Assembly (NCBI RefSeq): GCF_008033445.1
Contig: NZ_VNKO01000002.1
Span: 124,001 to 188,000, forward strand
Reading direction: 5' to 3'
DNA: 64,000 bases
DNA from: Vulcaniibacterium gelatinicum
Lineage (GTDB): Bacteria; Pseudomonadota; Gammaproteobacteria; Xanthomonadales; Xanthomonadaceae
Part shown: piece by piece, positions 7,867-17,464 of the stretch
Numbering within the stretch: position 1 is the first letter of the stretch
How the letters are laid out: every line of letters begins with the position of its first letter
Program-made: the position numbers and the translations under genes
Notes under the pieces: model-generated
Databases searched by the model: none
Seen by the model: the letters and a program-made list of their open reading frames with translations, nothing else
What the model was told of the DNA's origin: nothing

Positions 7867-9945
7867 CTATTCGAACTCGTAGATCATTTCCGGTCCCGCC
7901 GGAGCCAGGAAGTGGCCCTGCACGTAGTCCACGCCGCAGCCGAACAGGAAGGTCATGCTGTTGGCGTCCTGGACGAACTCGGCGATGGTCTTCCTGCCGC
8001 TCTCGGCCGCCTTCTGCGCGATCTCGCGCAGGCGTTTCTGGTGTTCCTGGTTGGTGGTCAGATCCTGCATGAAATCGCGGTCGATCTTGACCATCGCCGG
8101 TTCGAAGTGGCTCAGCAGCTGGAACGAGTTCAGGCCGGCGCCGAAGCGTTCCAGCGACATCCGCACCCCGAGCTTGCCGACCGCCTCGCGGAACTGCTGC
8201 GCGGCGCGCAGGTGGGTGAATACCTTCGATTCCGGCAGCTCCAGGATCAGCCGCTCGCCCGGCACCCTGTGCGCGGCGAGCTGCTCGCCGATGAACTGCA
8301 CCAGGGTCTCGTCCTGCAGCGAGGCCGGGGTGATCTTGACCATCAGCGTGGTCTGGCGGCCGGCGCGGGCGCGCTCGCCGATCACCGCGATCGCGCGCCC
8401 CACCACCCAGCGGTCGATCTCCCACATCAGGCCGCGGTCCTCGGCGATCGGCAGGAACGACACCGGGGCGACGATCTCGCCGGCACTGCCCTGCAGACGC
8501 AGGTAGCCCTCGTAGAATTCGCCCGGTTCGCCCTGCAGGCTGATGATGGGCTGGTAGTGGAGCAGGAAGCCGTTCTGGTCGAGCGCGGTCTGCATGCGCT
8601 TGACCCAGGCCTGCAGGCGCTCCTCCTCGGCCCGGTCCACCGCGCCGGGGTCGAAGATCTCGAAGCGGTTGCCGCCCACGCCGATGGAGGACTGCACGCC
8701 GCCGCTGGCCTTGGCCAGCACCTGGCTGACCGAGGCGATCTTCTCGCCGATCTGCACGCCGCCGATGCTCACGGTGGCGTTGAGCGAGCGTGTGCCGACC
8801 TCGAGCACGTGGTCGGCGAAGGCGGCCCGGACCTTCTCGGCCAGGGCCGCGGTCTGGGCGTGGTCGCTGTTGCGCGCCAGCACCGCGAACTGGTGCTCGG
8901 CGAAGCGGGCCAGCAGGTCGTCCCCGTCCACCACGGTACGCAGGCGCTCGGCCAGCGCGCGCACCAGGTCGTCGGCCGCGTCCAGGCCGATCTCCTGCAG
9001 CAGCGTCTGGTAGTGGTCCGGCTCGACCAGCAGCAGGCCGTGGTGCTCGTCGCGCTGCGCGCTGCCGGCCACCGCGTCCTCGAGCGCGCGCAGGAAGGTG
9101 GGGCGGTTGAGCAGGCCGGTGACCTGGTCGCGCTGGCGCAGCTCCTCGAGTTCCCGCGCCAGCTCGGCGTCGAGCTCGGCGCGGCGGAACACGATCTGCA
9201 GGCAGGGTTCGCCTTCGTAATTGGCGGGGGTGAACTCCATCACCGCGGGGAAGGTGTTGCCCTCGATGTCGCGCGCCTCCAGCTCGTAGCGCGGTGGCGG
9301 CGGTTCGCCCTTGCTCAGGTCCTTGAGCAGGGCCTTGAAGCCGGCGACGTGGTTCGGCGCGACCAGGTCGAGCAGGGACATGCCCTCGATGTCCTCGAAC
9401 GACTCGTAGCCGAACATCTCCAGGTAGGCCTGGTTGGCGCGGATGTGCATGCCCTCGTGCACGTAGGCGATCGGGTCGCGCGAGGACTCGATCAGCGCGT
9501 CGCAGCGGCGCTCGGTCTCGCGCAGGCGGGCCTCCAGCGCGCGCTGGGCGCGACGGGCCACCAGGTCGGCCCACTCGGTCTTGACCATCGCCTGCACGTG
9601 TTCGGCGCGGCCGCGCAGGACCACGCTGCGCGCGCCGTGCTCGAGCATCTCCAGGATCACCCGGTCGTCCACGCTGTCCACCGCCAGCAGCAGCGGCAGG
9701 TCCTTGCCGCTGGCGCGGATGGCGCGGGTCACGGCCGCGAGCGGCGGGCGGGTCGCGTCGCGCGCGGCGATGACGAGGTCCAGCGGCTGGCCGGCGATGA
9801 TCTCGGCCAGTTCCTCCTCGTTCTCCGGCCGCGACGGGCGCACCGCCACGCCGGCGTTGCGCAGGGCGCTGACCACGCCCTCGGCGGCCTCGACGCTGTC
9901 GTCCACGATCAGCAGCCGCAGCACGTTGTCTTTGTTCGGCGGCAT
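7867..9945 (-). CDS. fimX: FimX-like REC-PAS-degenerate GGDEF-degenerate EAL protein
   Basis: 692 residues. Order: receiver-like domain (~1-130, LRLLIVDDSVEAAEGV), PAS (~145-260), GGDEF-like (~270-430), EAL-like (~440-690). The GGDEF signature is replaced by AEHQF (LARFAEHQFAVL), and EAL reads EGYLR. The metal-binding DDFG is changed to ERFG (MSLERFGAGLNSF), while KIDRDF is kept. It should therefore bind c-di-GMP rather than make or break it. This is the pattern of FimX, which in Pseudomonas and Xanthomonas couples c-di-GMP to type IV pilus assembly through PilZ and PilB; that role is inferred here. It lies 61 nt downstream of epmB on the same strand. Confidence 0.85.
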   Translation of the reverse strand: MPPNKDNVLRLLIVDDSVEAAEGVVSALRNAGVAVRPSRPENEEELAEIIAGQPLDLVIAARDATRPPLAAVTRAIRASGKDLPLLLAVDSVDDRVILEMLEHGARSVVLRGRAEHVQAMVKTEWADLVARRAQRALEARLRETERRCDALIESSRDPIAYVHEGMHIRANQAYLEMFGYESFEDIEGMSLLDLVAPNHVAGFKALLKDLSKGEPPPPRYELEARDIEGNTFPAVMEFTPANYEGEPCLQIVFRRAELDAELARELEELRQRDQVTGLLNRPTFLRALEDAVAGSAQRDEHHGLLLVEPDHYQTLLQEIGLDAADDLVRALAERLRTVVDGDDLLARFAEHQFAVLARNSDHAQTAALAEKVRAAFADHVLEVGTRSLNATVSIGGVQIGEKIASVSQVLAKASGGVQSSIGVGGNRFEIFDPGAVDRAEEERLQAWVKRMQTALDQNGFLLHYQPIISLQGEPGEFYEGYLRLQGSAGEIVAPVSFLPIAEDRGLMWEIDRWVVGRAIAVIGERARAGRQTTLMVKITPASLQDETLVQFIGEQLAAHRVPGERLILELPESKVFTHLRAAQQFREAVGKLGVRMSLERFGAGLNSFQLLSHFEPAMVKIDRDFMQDLTTNQEHQKRLREIAQKAAESGRKTIAEFVQDANSMTFLFGCGVDYVQGHFLAPAGPEMIYEFE

Positions 9946-10006
9946 TCGGCTCCTCCGGGGGCTGTTTATGGCACGAACGGGCAGTCAACGTCCATGTGGG
10001 CCTTGG

Positions 10007-11011
<1,005 letters not shown>

Positions 11012-11072
11012 GCCGGGTCTGATTCCTTCCGGGCGCTCCGGCGCAGCCGGAGAACCCAAGCCCACCATTCTA

Positions 11073-11090
11073 GCCGCCCCGCGGGGCGGC
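11073..11090 (+). other. Hairpin in the efp leader
   Basis: Perfect inverted repeat GCCGCCCC-GC-GGGGCGGC ending 5 nt before the AGGAG ribosome-binding site of efp. It could mask or present the Shine-Dalgarno, or simply be a GC-rich leader fold; no function can be read from the sequence. Confidence 0.4.
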
Positions 11091-11106
11091 CCAGCAGGAG
11101 CATTCC

Positions 11107-11673
11107 ATGGCCACCCTTGGCATGAACGACGTGAAGACCGGGCAGAAGATCCTGGTCAACAACGAGCCGTGCGTGATCACCGAGACCGAGTACGTCAAGC
11201 CGGGCAAGGGCCAGGCCTTCACCCGCGTGAAGTACCGCAACATCAAGTCCGGGCGCGTGGTCGAGATGACCATGAAGGCCACCGACTCGGTCGAGGTCGC
11301 CGACGTGGTGGACACCGACATGCAGTACCTGTACGCCGACGGCGAATACTGGCACTTCATGAATCCCGAGACTTTCGAGCAGGTGCAGGCCGACAGGGCC
11401 GGCATGGGCGGCGCGGAGAAGTGGCTGAAGGGCGAGGAGACCTGCGTGGTCACGCTCTGGAACGGCACCCCGATCGCGGTGCAGCCGCCGAACTTCGTCG
11501 AGCTCAGGATCGTGGAGACCGACCCGGGCGTGCGCGGCGACACCTCGGGCGGCGGCGGCAAGCCGGCCAAGCTCGAGACCGGCGCGGTGGTGCGCGTGCC
11601 GCTGTTCGTGCAGCAGGACGAGGTGATCCGCGTGGACACCCGCTCGGGCGAGTACGTCAGCCGCGTGAAGTGA
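11107..11673 (+). CDS. efp: Elongation factor P
   Basis: 188 residues, three beta-barrel domains as in all bacterial EF-P. It binds the ribosome between P and E sites and relieves stalling at polyproline. The loop that reaches the peptidyl-transferase centre reads VKPGKGQAF with Lys34 at its tip, the residue beta-lysylated by EpmA/EpmB, consistent with epmB being divergently encoded next door. The start is preceded by AGGAG at 11096-11100. The C-terminus [13 protein letters not shown] is canonical. A second, differently looped paralogue (EfpL) lies at 56109-56675. Confidence 0.97.
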   Translation: MATLGMNDVKTGQKILVNNEPCVITETEYVKPGKGQAFTRVKYRNIKSGRVVEMTMKATDSVEVADVVDTDMQYLYADGEYWHFMNPETFEQVQADRAGMGGAEKWLKGEETCVVTLWNGTPIAVQPPNFVELRIVETDPGVRGDTSGGGGKPAKLETGAVVRVPLFVQQDEVIRVDTRSGEYVSRVK

Positions 11674-11734
11674 CGGAACCGGGGCCGGCACGCCGCCGGC
11701 TCCGTCGCGCAGGATGGAAACGGAGACCCTGTAC

Positions 11735-11953
11735 ATGGAGTCCACCCTCAGCTACCTCGTCATCTGGCTGTTCGGCGTGCTGCTCGCCGCCGGCGCGGTG
11801 CTGTGGCTGTGGAACAGCACCCTGCCGCGGCTGTTCCCGGCGGTGCGCGCGCTCGGCTACGGCGAGGCGCTGCGGCTGATGCTGCTGTCCTGGCTGCTGT
11901 TCGGCGCCGGCGCGTTCGGCCTGACCTACGCGCTCGGCGCCGGCGTCTGGTGA
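11735..11953 (+). CDS. Small membrane protein of unknown function (DUF-type, two TM helices)
   Basis: 72 residues from ATG 11735 (MESTLSYLVIWLF); an in-frame ATG at 11714 would give 79. I prefer 11735 because CGGAGA lies at proper spacing before it, whereas 11714 has its purine run too close. Two hydrophobic helices (residues ~6-28 and ~50-70) flank a short basic loop (PRLFPAVRALGYGEALR). It follows efp by 61 nt and its stop overlaps the mtaD start (TGATG), so it heads the mtaD-ubiG operon. I do not recognise the family. Confidence 0.75.
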   Translation: MESTLSYLVIWLFGVLLAAGAVLWLWNSTLPRLFPAVRALGYGEALRLMLLSWLLFGAGAFGLTYALGAGVW

Positions 11954-13287
11954 TGCAGCGCGAGCCCTGCGACCTGCTGATCGAGGCCGGCCATGTGGTG
12001 CCGGTGGTGCCGCATGGCGCGGTGCTCGAGGACCATGCGGTTGCGGTGCGCGACGGGCGCATCCTCGCGGTGCTGCCGGTGGCGCAGGCGCGTGCGCGCT
12101 TCGCCGCGGCGGAGACGGTGGCGCGCCCCGACGGCGCGCTGATCCCGGGCCTGGTCAATGCCCACACCCACAACCCGATGACCCTGCTGCGCGGGGTCGC
12201 CGACGACCTGCCGCTGATGCAGTGGCTGCAGGACCACATCTGGCCGATCGAGGGCGCGCTGATCGGGCCGGAGTTCGTCGCCGACGGCGTGACCCTGGCG
12301 ATCGCCGAGATGCTGCGCGGCGGCACCACCTGCTGCAACGAGAACTACTTCTTCCCCGACGTGCAGGCCGCGGTGTACAAGCGCCACGGCTTCCGCGCGC
12401 GCGTGGCCCTGCCGATCATTGACTTCCCCACCGCCTGGGCCAGGTCGGCCGACGAATACTTCGACCGCGCCTGCGAGGTGCACGACCAGTGGCGCGACGA
12501 CCCGCTGGTGGCCACCTGCTTCGGCCCGCATGCGCCGTACACGGTGTCGGACGCGAACTTCGAGCGCATCCGCATGCTCGCCGACCAGCTCGACGTGCCG
12601 GTGCACTGCCACGTGCACGAGACCGCGCACGAGGTGGAGGAGTCGCAGCGCACCCTCGGCCAGCGCCCGCTGGCGCGGCTGGACCGGCTCGGCCTGGTCA
12701 ACGACCGCCTGATCGCGGTGCACATGACCCAGCTCACCGAGGCCGAGATCGCGCTGTGCGCCGAGCGCGGGGTGAGCGTGGTGCACTGCCCGGAGTCCAA
12801 CCTCAAGCTCGCCTCCGGCTTCTGCCCGGCGGCGGCGCTGCGGCGCGCCGGCGTCAACCTCGCCATCGGCACCGACGGCGCGGCCAGCAACAACGACCTC
12901 GACATGTTCGGCGAGCTGCGCACCGCCGCGCTGCTGGCCAAGGCCGTGGCCGGCGACGCCTCGGCGCTGGACGCGGCCAGCGTGCTGCACGCGGCCACCC
13001 TCGGCGGCGCGCGCGCGCTCGGCTTCGAGGACCTGGTCGGCTCGATCGAGCCGGGCAAGCAGGCCGACCTGGTGCTGGTCGAGTTCGGCGAACTCGAGAC
13101 CCAGCCGCTGCACCATGTGATCTCGCAGCTCGTGTACGCCACCGGCCGCCACCAGGTGCGCGACGTCTGGATCGCCGGCCGCCGCCGCCTGCGCGACCGG
13201 GCGCTGGTGGACATGGACGTGGCCGCCATCGTCGCCAACGCGCGCCAGTGGCGCGACCGCGTGCTCGCGGCCAGGACCGGTGAATGA
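11953..13287 (+). CDS. mtaD: 5-methylthioadenosine/S-adenosylhomocysteine deaminase (TRZ/ATZ amidohydrolase)
   Basis: 444 residues. Metal-dependent amidohydrolase converting methylthioadenosine (or S-adenosylhomocysteine) to the inosine form. Zinc ligands: HxH at 71 and 73 ([13 protein letters not shown]), [13 protein letters not shown] near 217, a His in AVHMTQL near 257, and the catalytic Asp in [16 protein letters not shown] near 310. Start ATG 11953 overlaps the preceding stop (TGATG) and its own stop overlaps ubiG (ATGA). The order mtaD-ubiG-HAD phosphatase parallels Pseudomonas, where MtaD is characterised; that supports this assignment over an s-triazine hydrolase. The mtnBDC genes at 50.4-52.3 kb handle related methylthio compounds. 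Confidence 0.88.
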   Translation: MQREPCDLLIEAGHVVPVVPHGAVLEDHAVAVRDGRILAVLPVAQARARFAAAETVARPDGALIPGLVNAHTHNPMTLLRGVADDLPLMQWLQDHIWPIEGALIGPEFVADGVTLAIAEMLRGGTTCCNENYFFPDVQAAVYKRHGFRARVALPIIDFPTAWARSADEYFDRACEVHDQWRDDPLVATCFGPHAPYTVSDANFERIRMLADQLDVPVHCHVHETAHEVEESQRTLGQRPLARLDRLGLVNDRLIAVHMTQLTEAEIALCAERGVSVVHCPESNLKLASGFCPAAALRRAGVNLAIGTDGAASNNDLDMFGELRTAALLAKAVAGDASALDAASVLHAATLGGARALGFEDLVGSIEPGKQADLVLVEFGELETQPLHHVISQLVYATGRHQVRDVWIAGRRRLRDRALVDMDVAAIVANARQWRDRVLAARTGE

Positions 13288-13997
13288 GCACCCCGCGCGA
13301 GGACAACTTCAGCCAGGCCGAGCTCGACAAGTTCAACGAGCTGGCCCACCGCTGGTGGGATCCGGAAGGGCCGCAGAAGGCGCTGCACGCGCTCAATCCG
13401 GTGCGCCTGGCCTACGTGGCCCAGCGCGCGCCCCTGCGTGGCGCGCGTGCGCTCGACGTCGGCTGCGGCGGCGGGCTGCTGAGCGAGGCGCTGGCGCGCG
13501 AGGGCGCGCAGGTCACGGCGATCGACCTCGCCCCGGACCTGCTCAGGATCGCCCGCCTGCACGGCCTGGAGTCGGGGGTGAAGGTCGAATACCGGCACGC
13601 CGGCGCCGAGACACTGGCGGCCGGGATGCCCGGCGCGTTCGACCTCGTCACCTGCATGGAGATGCTCGAACACGTGCCCGACCCGGGCTCGGTGCTGGCC
13701 GCCTGCGCCACTCTGCTGCGCCCCGGCGGGCGCCTGTTCGTCTCCACCCTCAACCGCACCCCGGCCGCGTTCGCGCTGGCGATCGTCGGCGCCGAATACA
13801 TCGCCCGGGTGCTGCCCAGGGGCACCCACCGCTACCGCGACTTCATCAAGCCGTCCGAGCTCGCCGCGTGGCTGCGCGAATGCGGGCTGGAGCTGGAGGA
13901 CGTCACCGGTCTGATGTACGAGCCCTGGCGCAACGGCGCGCGCCTGACCCCGCGCACCGACGTGAACTACCTCGCCTGCGCGCGCAAGCCGGAATGA
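13284..13997 (+). CDS. ubiG: Ubiquinone biosynthesis O-methyltransferase UbiG
   Basis: 237 residues. SAM-dependent methyltransferase doing both O-methylations in ubiquinone synthesis. N-terminal [20 protein letters not shown] is diagnostic for UbiG; SAM motif I is [15 protein letters not shown] (near 55-69), followed by [11 protein letters not shown] (near 123) and [16 protein letters not shown] (near 181). The start overlaps the mtaD stop (ATGA) and its stop overlaps the next gene's start, so translation is probably coupled along the operon. Confidence 0.96.
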   Translation: MSTPREDNFSQAELDKFNELAHRWWDPEGPQKALHALNPVRLAYVAQRAPLRGARALDVGCGGGLLSEALAREGAQVTAIDLAPDLLRIARLHGLESGVKVEYRHAGAETLAAGMPGAFDLVTCMEMLEHVPDPGSVLAACATLLRPGGRLFVSTLNRTPAAFALAIVGAEYIARVLPRGTHRYRDFIKPSELAAWLRECGLELEDVTGLMYEPWRNGARLTPRTDVNYLACARKPE

Positions 13998-14692
13998 GCG
14001 TGCCGCCCCGACGTTTCCCGCGCCTGGCGCTGTTCGACCTCGACGGCACGCTGCTCGACTCGGCGCCGGACATGCTGGCCACGGTCAACGTGCTGCGCGC
14101 GGAGCGCGGGCTGCCGCCGATGGCGCTGGCCGCGCTGCGCCCGCACGTGTCCAAGGGCGCGCGGGCGATGCTCGCGGCCGGCTTCCCGCACCTGGAGGCG
14201 AGCGAGCGCGAGGCGATGGTGCCGGCGTTCCTGGCCGCGTACGAGCGCGAACTGGCCCGGCACGGTGCGCCCTTCGACGGTGTCGAGGCCATGCTCGGCG
14301 CGCTCGAGGCCGACGGCGCGCGCTGGGGCATCGTCACCAACAAGCCCGAATACCTGGCGCGGCAGTTGCTGCCGCTGCTCGGCTGGGACGCGCGCTGTGC
14401 GGTCTTGGTCGGCGGCGACACCCTGCCGGTGCGCAAGCCCGATCCGGAGCCGCTGCTGCACGCCGCGCGTGCGCTCGGCGTGGCGCCGCAGGCGTGCGTG
14501 TACGTCGGCGACGACGAACGCGACATCGTCGCCGCGCGCGCGGCCGGCATGCCCTCGGTGGTCGCGCTGTGGGGCTACCGCCCCGACGGCGAGGATCCCG
14601 CCTCCTGGCGGGGCGACGTGATGATCGAAGCGCCTGAGGCCCTGAGCGCCGCCGCGGCCTGGCCGCAGGCGCAAGGCGGAGCGCCGGAATGA
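13994..14692 (+). CDS. gph: HAD phosphatase, phosphoglycolate phosphatase type (Gph/MupP)
   Basis: 232 residues. HAD-IA fold: catalytic [13 protein letters not shown] at 14-26 (nucleophile Asp15, general acid Asp17), motif II IVTNKP near 112, motif III Lys in [12 protein letters not shown] near 150, motif [18 protein letters not shown] near 173. This set is shared by phosphoglycolate phosphatase and by MupP, the N-acetylmuramic acid 6-phosphate phosphatase of cell-wall recycling. In Pseudomonas the gene directly after ubiG is mupP, so gene order favours MupP; sequence alone does not decide. ATGA overlaps join it to ubiG and to the next gene. Confidence 0.85.
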   Translation: MSVPPRRFPRLALFDLDGTLLDSAPDMLATVNVLRAERGLPPMALAALRPHVSKGARAMLAAGFPHLEASEREAMVPAFLAAYERELARHGAPFDGVEAMLGALEADGARWGIVTNKPEYLARQLLPLLGWDARCAVLVGGDTLPVRKPDPEPLLHAARALGVAPQACVYVGDDERDIVAARAAGMPSVVALWGYRPDGEDPASWRGDVMIEAPEALSAAAAWPQAQGGAPE

Positions 14693-15405
14693 GCGAAGGC
14701 GAGGTCGCGCTCGGCACGTTCCTGGACAAGTGGCGCGCGCGCTGGCCGGAATGGCGCGTGGCCGAGGCCTTCGTGCCCGTGGACCAGCGCGAGCGGGCGC
14801 TGGCCTGGTTCGCGCTGCGCCAGGAACTGACCGACGCCGCCTGGGGCGGCAGCGATCCGCGTCCGGGCGAGGCCAAGCTCGGCTGGTGGGCCGAGGAACT
14901 GCACGGTTGGGCCGAGGGCCGCCGGCGGCACCCGCTCGGGCGCGCGCTGCAGCCGCTGCCGGCCCCGTGGCCGCTGCTCGCGGCCTGTCTGCCGGCGCTG
15001 ATGGCCAGCCGTGAACGCGCGGCCGACACGCACGAGGCCGCGACCGTGCTCGAACCCTTCGCCGAAGGGGTGGCCGGCGTGGCCGGGGCCCTGTTCGAGA
15101 GCGCCACCCCGGCGCCGGCCGCGAGCGTGGTGATGGGCCTGCTCGGCGAGCGCCTGCTGTGCGCCGGCGAAGCCGCGGTGCCGCTGCAGGCCCTGGCCCG
15201 GGCCGGCACCGGCCACGCGGTCCGCGACTGGGCCGGCGAGCTGTTGCAGCGCTGGCCGCCGCCGCACGAGGGCAGCCGCCCCGGGCGCGTGCATGCCGCG
15301 CTGGTGCGCGAGCGCCTGTGCCTGCTCGCTGCGGGCCGGCCGCCGGGCGCGCCCGTGTCGGCCTGGCGCCTGCTGCTGCCGGTGTGGCGCGCCGCGCGCG
15401 GCTGA
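14689..15405 (+). CDS. Squalene/phytoene-synthase-like protein, apparently degenerate
   Basis: 238 residues, starting inside the stop of the HAD gene (ATGA). The segment EAKLGWWAEELHGWAEGRRRHPLGRAL (residues ~63-90) matches the N-terminal part of phytoene/squalene synthase-fold proteins (LQWWRDAL...HPVARAL in NDUFAF6-like members). The Asp-rich motifs that bind prenyl-diphosphate magnesium (DxxxD twice) are not visible, so a head-to-head prenyl condensation is unlikely. Composition is Ala/Leu/Arg-rich and helical throughout. Its fixed place after ubiG and the phosphatase hints at a quinone or membrane link, but I cannot assign a reaction. Confidence 0.72.
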   Translation: MSEGEVALGTFLDKWRARWPEWRVAEAFVPVDQRERALAWFALRQELTDAAWGGSDPRPGEAKLGWWAEELHGWAEGRRRHPLGRALQPLPAPWPLLAACLPALMASRERAADTHEAATVLEPFAEGVAGVAGALFESATPAPAASVVMGLLGERLLCAGEAAVPLQALARAGTGHAVRDWAGELLQRWPPPHEGSRPGRVHAALVRERLCLLAAGRPPGAPVSAWRLLLPVWRAARG

Positions 15406-15466
15406 GCATCGGTTGCCTGCCCGCGCCGCGGACGCAGCGTTGCGCGGGCGGACGGGGCGGGGCCGG

Positions 15467-15472
15467 TACAAT
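15467..15472 (+). promoter_or_regulatory. Possible -10 element for folE2
   Basis: TACAAT 31 nt upstream of the folE2 GTG. The only nearby -35-like word (TTGCGC at 15440) sits 21 nt away, too far for a standard sigma-70 spacing, so support is weak. Confidence 0.35.
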
Positions 15473-15502
15473 GCCTGTCCGCTTCCTCCCCGGATCCCCG
15501 CT

Positions 15503-16423
15503 GTGAGTTCACGCCCGACGCCGCCGCTGCCCGACGTCGCCCACGACGCGGCCGCGCTCGCGCGCCCGCTCGACTGGGTGGGCATGGAGCGGATCGCGCT
15601 GCCGGTGCGGATCGCCGACGCCGAGGGCCGGCCGGTGCAGGTGGCGGCCTCGGTGGACGCCGCGGTGGATCTGCGCGACGCCGGCGCGCGCGGCATCCAC
15701 ATGTCGCGCCTGTACCTGCAGCTGCAGCAGGCGTTCGCGGCCGAGGCGGTCACCCCGCCGGGCTTGCGCCGGGTGCTGCAGGGGTTCGTCGAGTCGCAGC
15801 AGGGGCTGTCGTCCTCGGCGCGCCTTTGCGTGCGCTACGAACACCTGCTGCTGCGGCCCGCGCTCGAGAGCGGCCACGCCGGCTGGAAGCGTTACCCCGT
15901 GGAGATTTCCGCGGAGCTGGTCGAGGGCCACTTCCGCCTCTGGCTCGCGTTCGCGGTCGAGTACTCCAGCACCTGTCCGGCCTCGGCGGCGCTCTCGCGC
16001 CAGCTCAACGCCGAACGTTTCGCCCAGGACTTCGCCGTCGCGCGGCCGCTGTCGGCGGGCGTGGTCAGCGAATGGCTCGCCTCCGAACGCGGCCTGGCCG
16101 CGACCCCGCACGCGCAGCGCAGCCGCGCCGCGGTGCGCGTCGAACTGCGCCCGGCCTTCGACGAGCTGCCGCTGCTGCCGCTGGTGGACGCGGTCGAGGC
16201 CGCGCTCGGCACGCCGGTGCAGACCGCGGTCAAGCGCGAGGACGAGCAGGCCTTCGCCGAGCTCAACGCCGCCAACCTGATGTTCTGCGAGGACGCCGCC
16301 CGCCGCGTCGCCGCCGCCCTCGCCGCCGACCTGCGCGTGGCCGCCTGGGACGTCACCGTCGCCCACTTCGAGAGCCTGCACCCCCACGACGCCGTCGCCC
16401 GCGTCTCGGGCCGCAACGGCTGA
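15503..16423 (+). CDS. folE2: GTP cyclohydrolase FolE2 (type IB)
   Basis: 306 residues from GTG 15503. Converts GTP to 7,8-dihydroneopterin triphosphate, the first step toward tetrahydrofolate (and queuosine) using a metal other than obligate zinc. Type IB hallmarks: MERIALPVRI near 28, GIHMSRLYLQL near 70, the catalytic/metal Cys in YSSTCPASAALS (Cys158), His203 in TPHAQRSRA, and NLMFCEDAARR near 257. No upstream ATG fits; the GTG lies after a plausible -10 box. It is the last gene before a convergent region containing an inverted-repeat element. Confidence 0.94.
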   Translation: MSSRPTPPLPDVAHDAAALARPLDWVGMERIALPVRIADAEGRPVQVAASVDAAVDLRDAGARGIHMSRLYLQLQQAFAAEAVTPPGLRRVLQGFVESQQGLSSSARLCVRYEHLLLRPALESGHAGWKRYPVEISAELVEGHFRLWLAFAVEYSSTCPASAALSRQLNAERFAQDFAVARPLSAGVVSEWLASERGLAATPHAQRSRAAVRVELRPAFDELPLLPLVDAVEAALGTPVQTAVKREDEQAFAELNAANLMFCEDAARRVAAALAADLRVAAWDVTVAHFESLHPHDAVARVSGRNG

Positions 16424-16461
16424 GGTTGGGGTGTCGCTGGCGGGCTGAAGAAAGCCTTTTT

Positions 16462-16610
16462 GCCACGGATTTGCACGGATCAACACGGATCAAGCGTAAA
16501 GCGAGGTTAGGACAAGTCGTCGTCCCGGCTTTCTCCGGGATGACGAAAACACGGTTGCCCAAAGGCTCCCTGAGAAGCTTCATCCGTGTTCATCCGTGCA
16601 AATCCGTGGC
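16462..16610. repeat. Non-coding CACGGAT-type inverted-repeat element, copy 1
   Basis: Left arm GCCACGGATTTGCACGGAT continuing CAACACGGATCAAG (16462-16494); right arm (16577-16610) is its reverse complement with only about two mismatches, giving ~32-bp terminal inverted repeats. The ~80-nt interior holds a REP-like hairpin. The right arm read on the minus strand contains ATGAACACGGATGAA (MNTDE), the same start context as the GxxExxY gene at 63125-63508. It lies between convergent folE2 and the M23 peptidase gene, so it may also serve as a terminator. Confidence 0.85.
16518..16545. repeat. REP-like hairpin inside inverted-repeat element copy 1
   Basis: CGTCGTCCCGG / CCGGGATGACG, 11-bp stem with one G-T wobble and loop CTTTCT. 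The shape resembles the widespread extragenic palindromes of the type TCATCCCGG...CCGGGA. A related hairpin is at 56688-56707. Confidence 0.6.
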
Positions 16611-16624
16611 AGAAGCTCTCCCCG

Positions 16625-17464
16625 TCAATCCCCCGCGACATCATCCTGCGGCGGCGTGACCAGCCGCAGGGGATCCACCCGCACCTCGAACCAGTTCATG
16701 CCCCAGTGCAGGTGCGGGCCGCTGGCGCGGCCGGTGGCGCCGACCGCGCCGATCACCTGGCCCTGTTCGACCCGCTGGCCCACGTGCACGTCGATGCGCG
16801 AGAGGTGCAGGAAGTTGCTGCTCACGCCGTGGCCGTGGTCGAGCAGCACGGTGCCGCCGGTGAGGTAGAGGTCGGGCGCGGCGAAGGTGACGATGCCGGC
16901 CGCGGGCGCCTTCACCGGCGTGCCTTCCGGCGCGGCGATGTCCAGGCCGGAATGCGGCGATTTCGGGACCCCGTTGTACACGCGCTGGTGGCCGAAGCGG
17001 CCGCTGATCCGGCCTTCGACCGGCCATGTGAAGCCATGGGCGAAATCGGTGCGCGGGTCGTCCAGGGTGCGCGCGGCCGCGACCAGCGTCTGCTCGCGCG
17101 CGATCCGCGCGGCGATCTCCGGCGGCGGCTCCACCGTTTCCGGCGGCACGCCGTCCACCCGTTCCAGCGGCCATTCGCGCGGCGCGACGGCGATGTTCAC
17201 GGTCTCGGTGGCGCCGTCGAACCAGTGCACGGTCAAGCGCAACGGCCCGGTCTGGTCGCGGCCGACGCCGAACACGAAGCGGCCGTCGTCGCTCACCCGC
17301 AGCGGCCGCTCGCCCAGCGTCACCGTGTTGCCCGGTTCGGTGCGCGCGACCACCAGCGCGCCCTGCGGCACCGATTCGGGCACCTCGCTGGCGCGGTCGG
17401 AGGCGGCGGCCGCGGCCGCCGCGGACAGCAGGAACGGTGCGGCGAGGGCGGCCAGGCGCTTCAT
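16625..17464 (-). CDS. Secreted M23 (LytM) family peptidase
   Basis: 279 residues. Signal peptide at the N-terminus ([23 protein letters not shown], cleavage near residue 21). Residues ~30-110 form a beta-rich region with VTLGERPLRVSDDGRFVFG. The C-terminal lysostaphin-type domain (~145-270) has the zinc motifs HSGLDIAAPEGTPV (HxxxD) and HLHW (HxH), so it should be an active periplasmic peptidoglycan endopeptidase. Its ATG overlaps the pyrC stop (ATGA), making it the third gene of yidD-pyrC-M23. A role in cell-wall remodelling is inferred from the domain. Confidence 0.92.
   Translation of the reverse strand: MKRLAALAAPFLLSAAAAAAASDRASEVPESVPQGALVVARTEPGNTVTLGERPLRVSDDGRFVFGVGRDQTGPLRLTVHWFDGATETVNIAVAPREWPLERVDGVPPETVEPPPEIAARIAREQTLVAAARTLDDPRTDFAHGFTWPVEGRISGRFGHQRVYNGVPKSPHSGLDIAAPEGTPVKAPAAGIVTFAAPDLYLTGGTVLLDHGHGVSSNFLHLSRIDVHVGQRVEQGQVIGAVGATGRASGPHLHWGMNWFEVRVDPLRLVTPPQDDVAGD

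Noticed and set aside
6851-9988. A 1045-codon frame opposite htpX and out of frame with fimX
   Set aside because: Its composition is shadow-like (Arg/Gly/Ala) and it crosses a strong terminator at 7811-7840.
15440-15472. A full sigma-70 promoter for folE2
   Set aside because: TACAAT is good but the nearest -35-like word is 21 nt away; only the -10 is listed, at low confidence.
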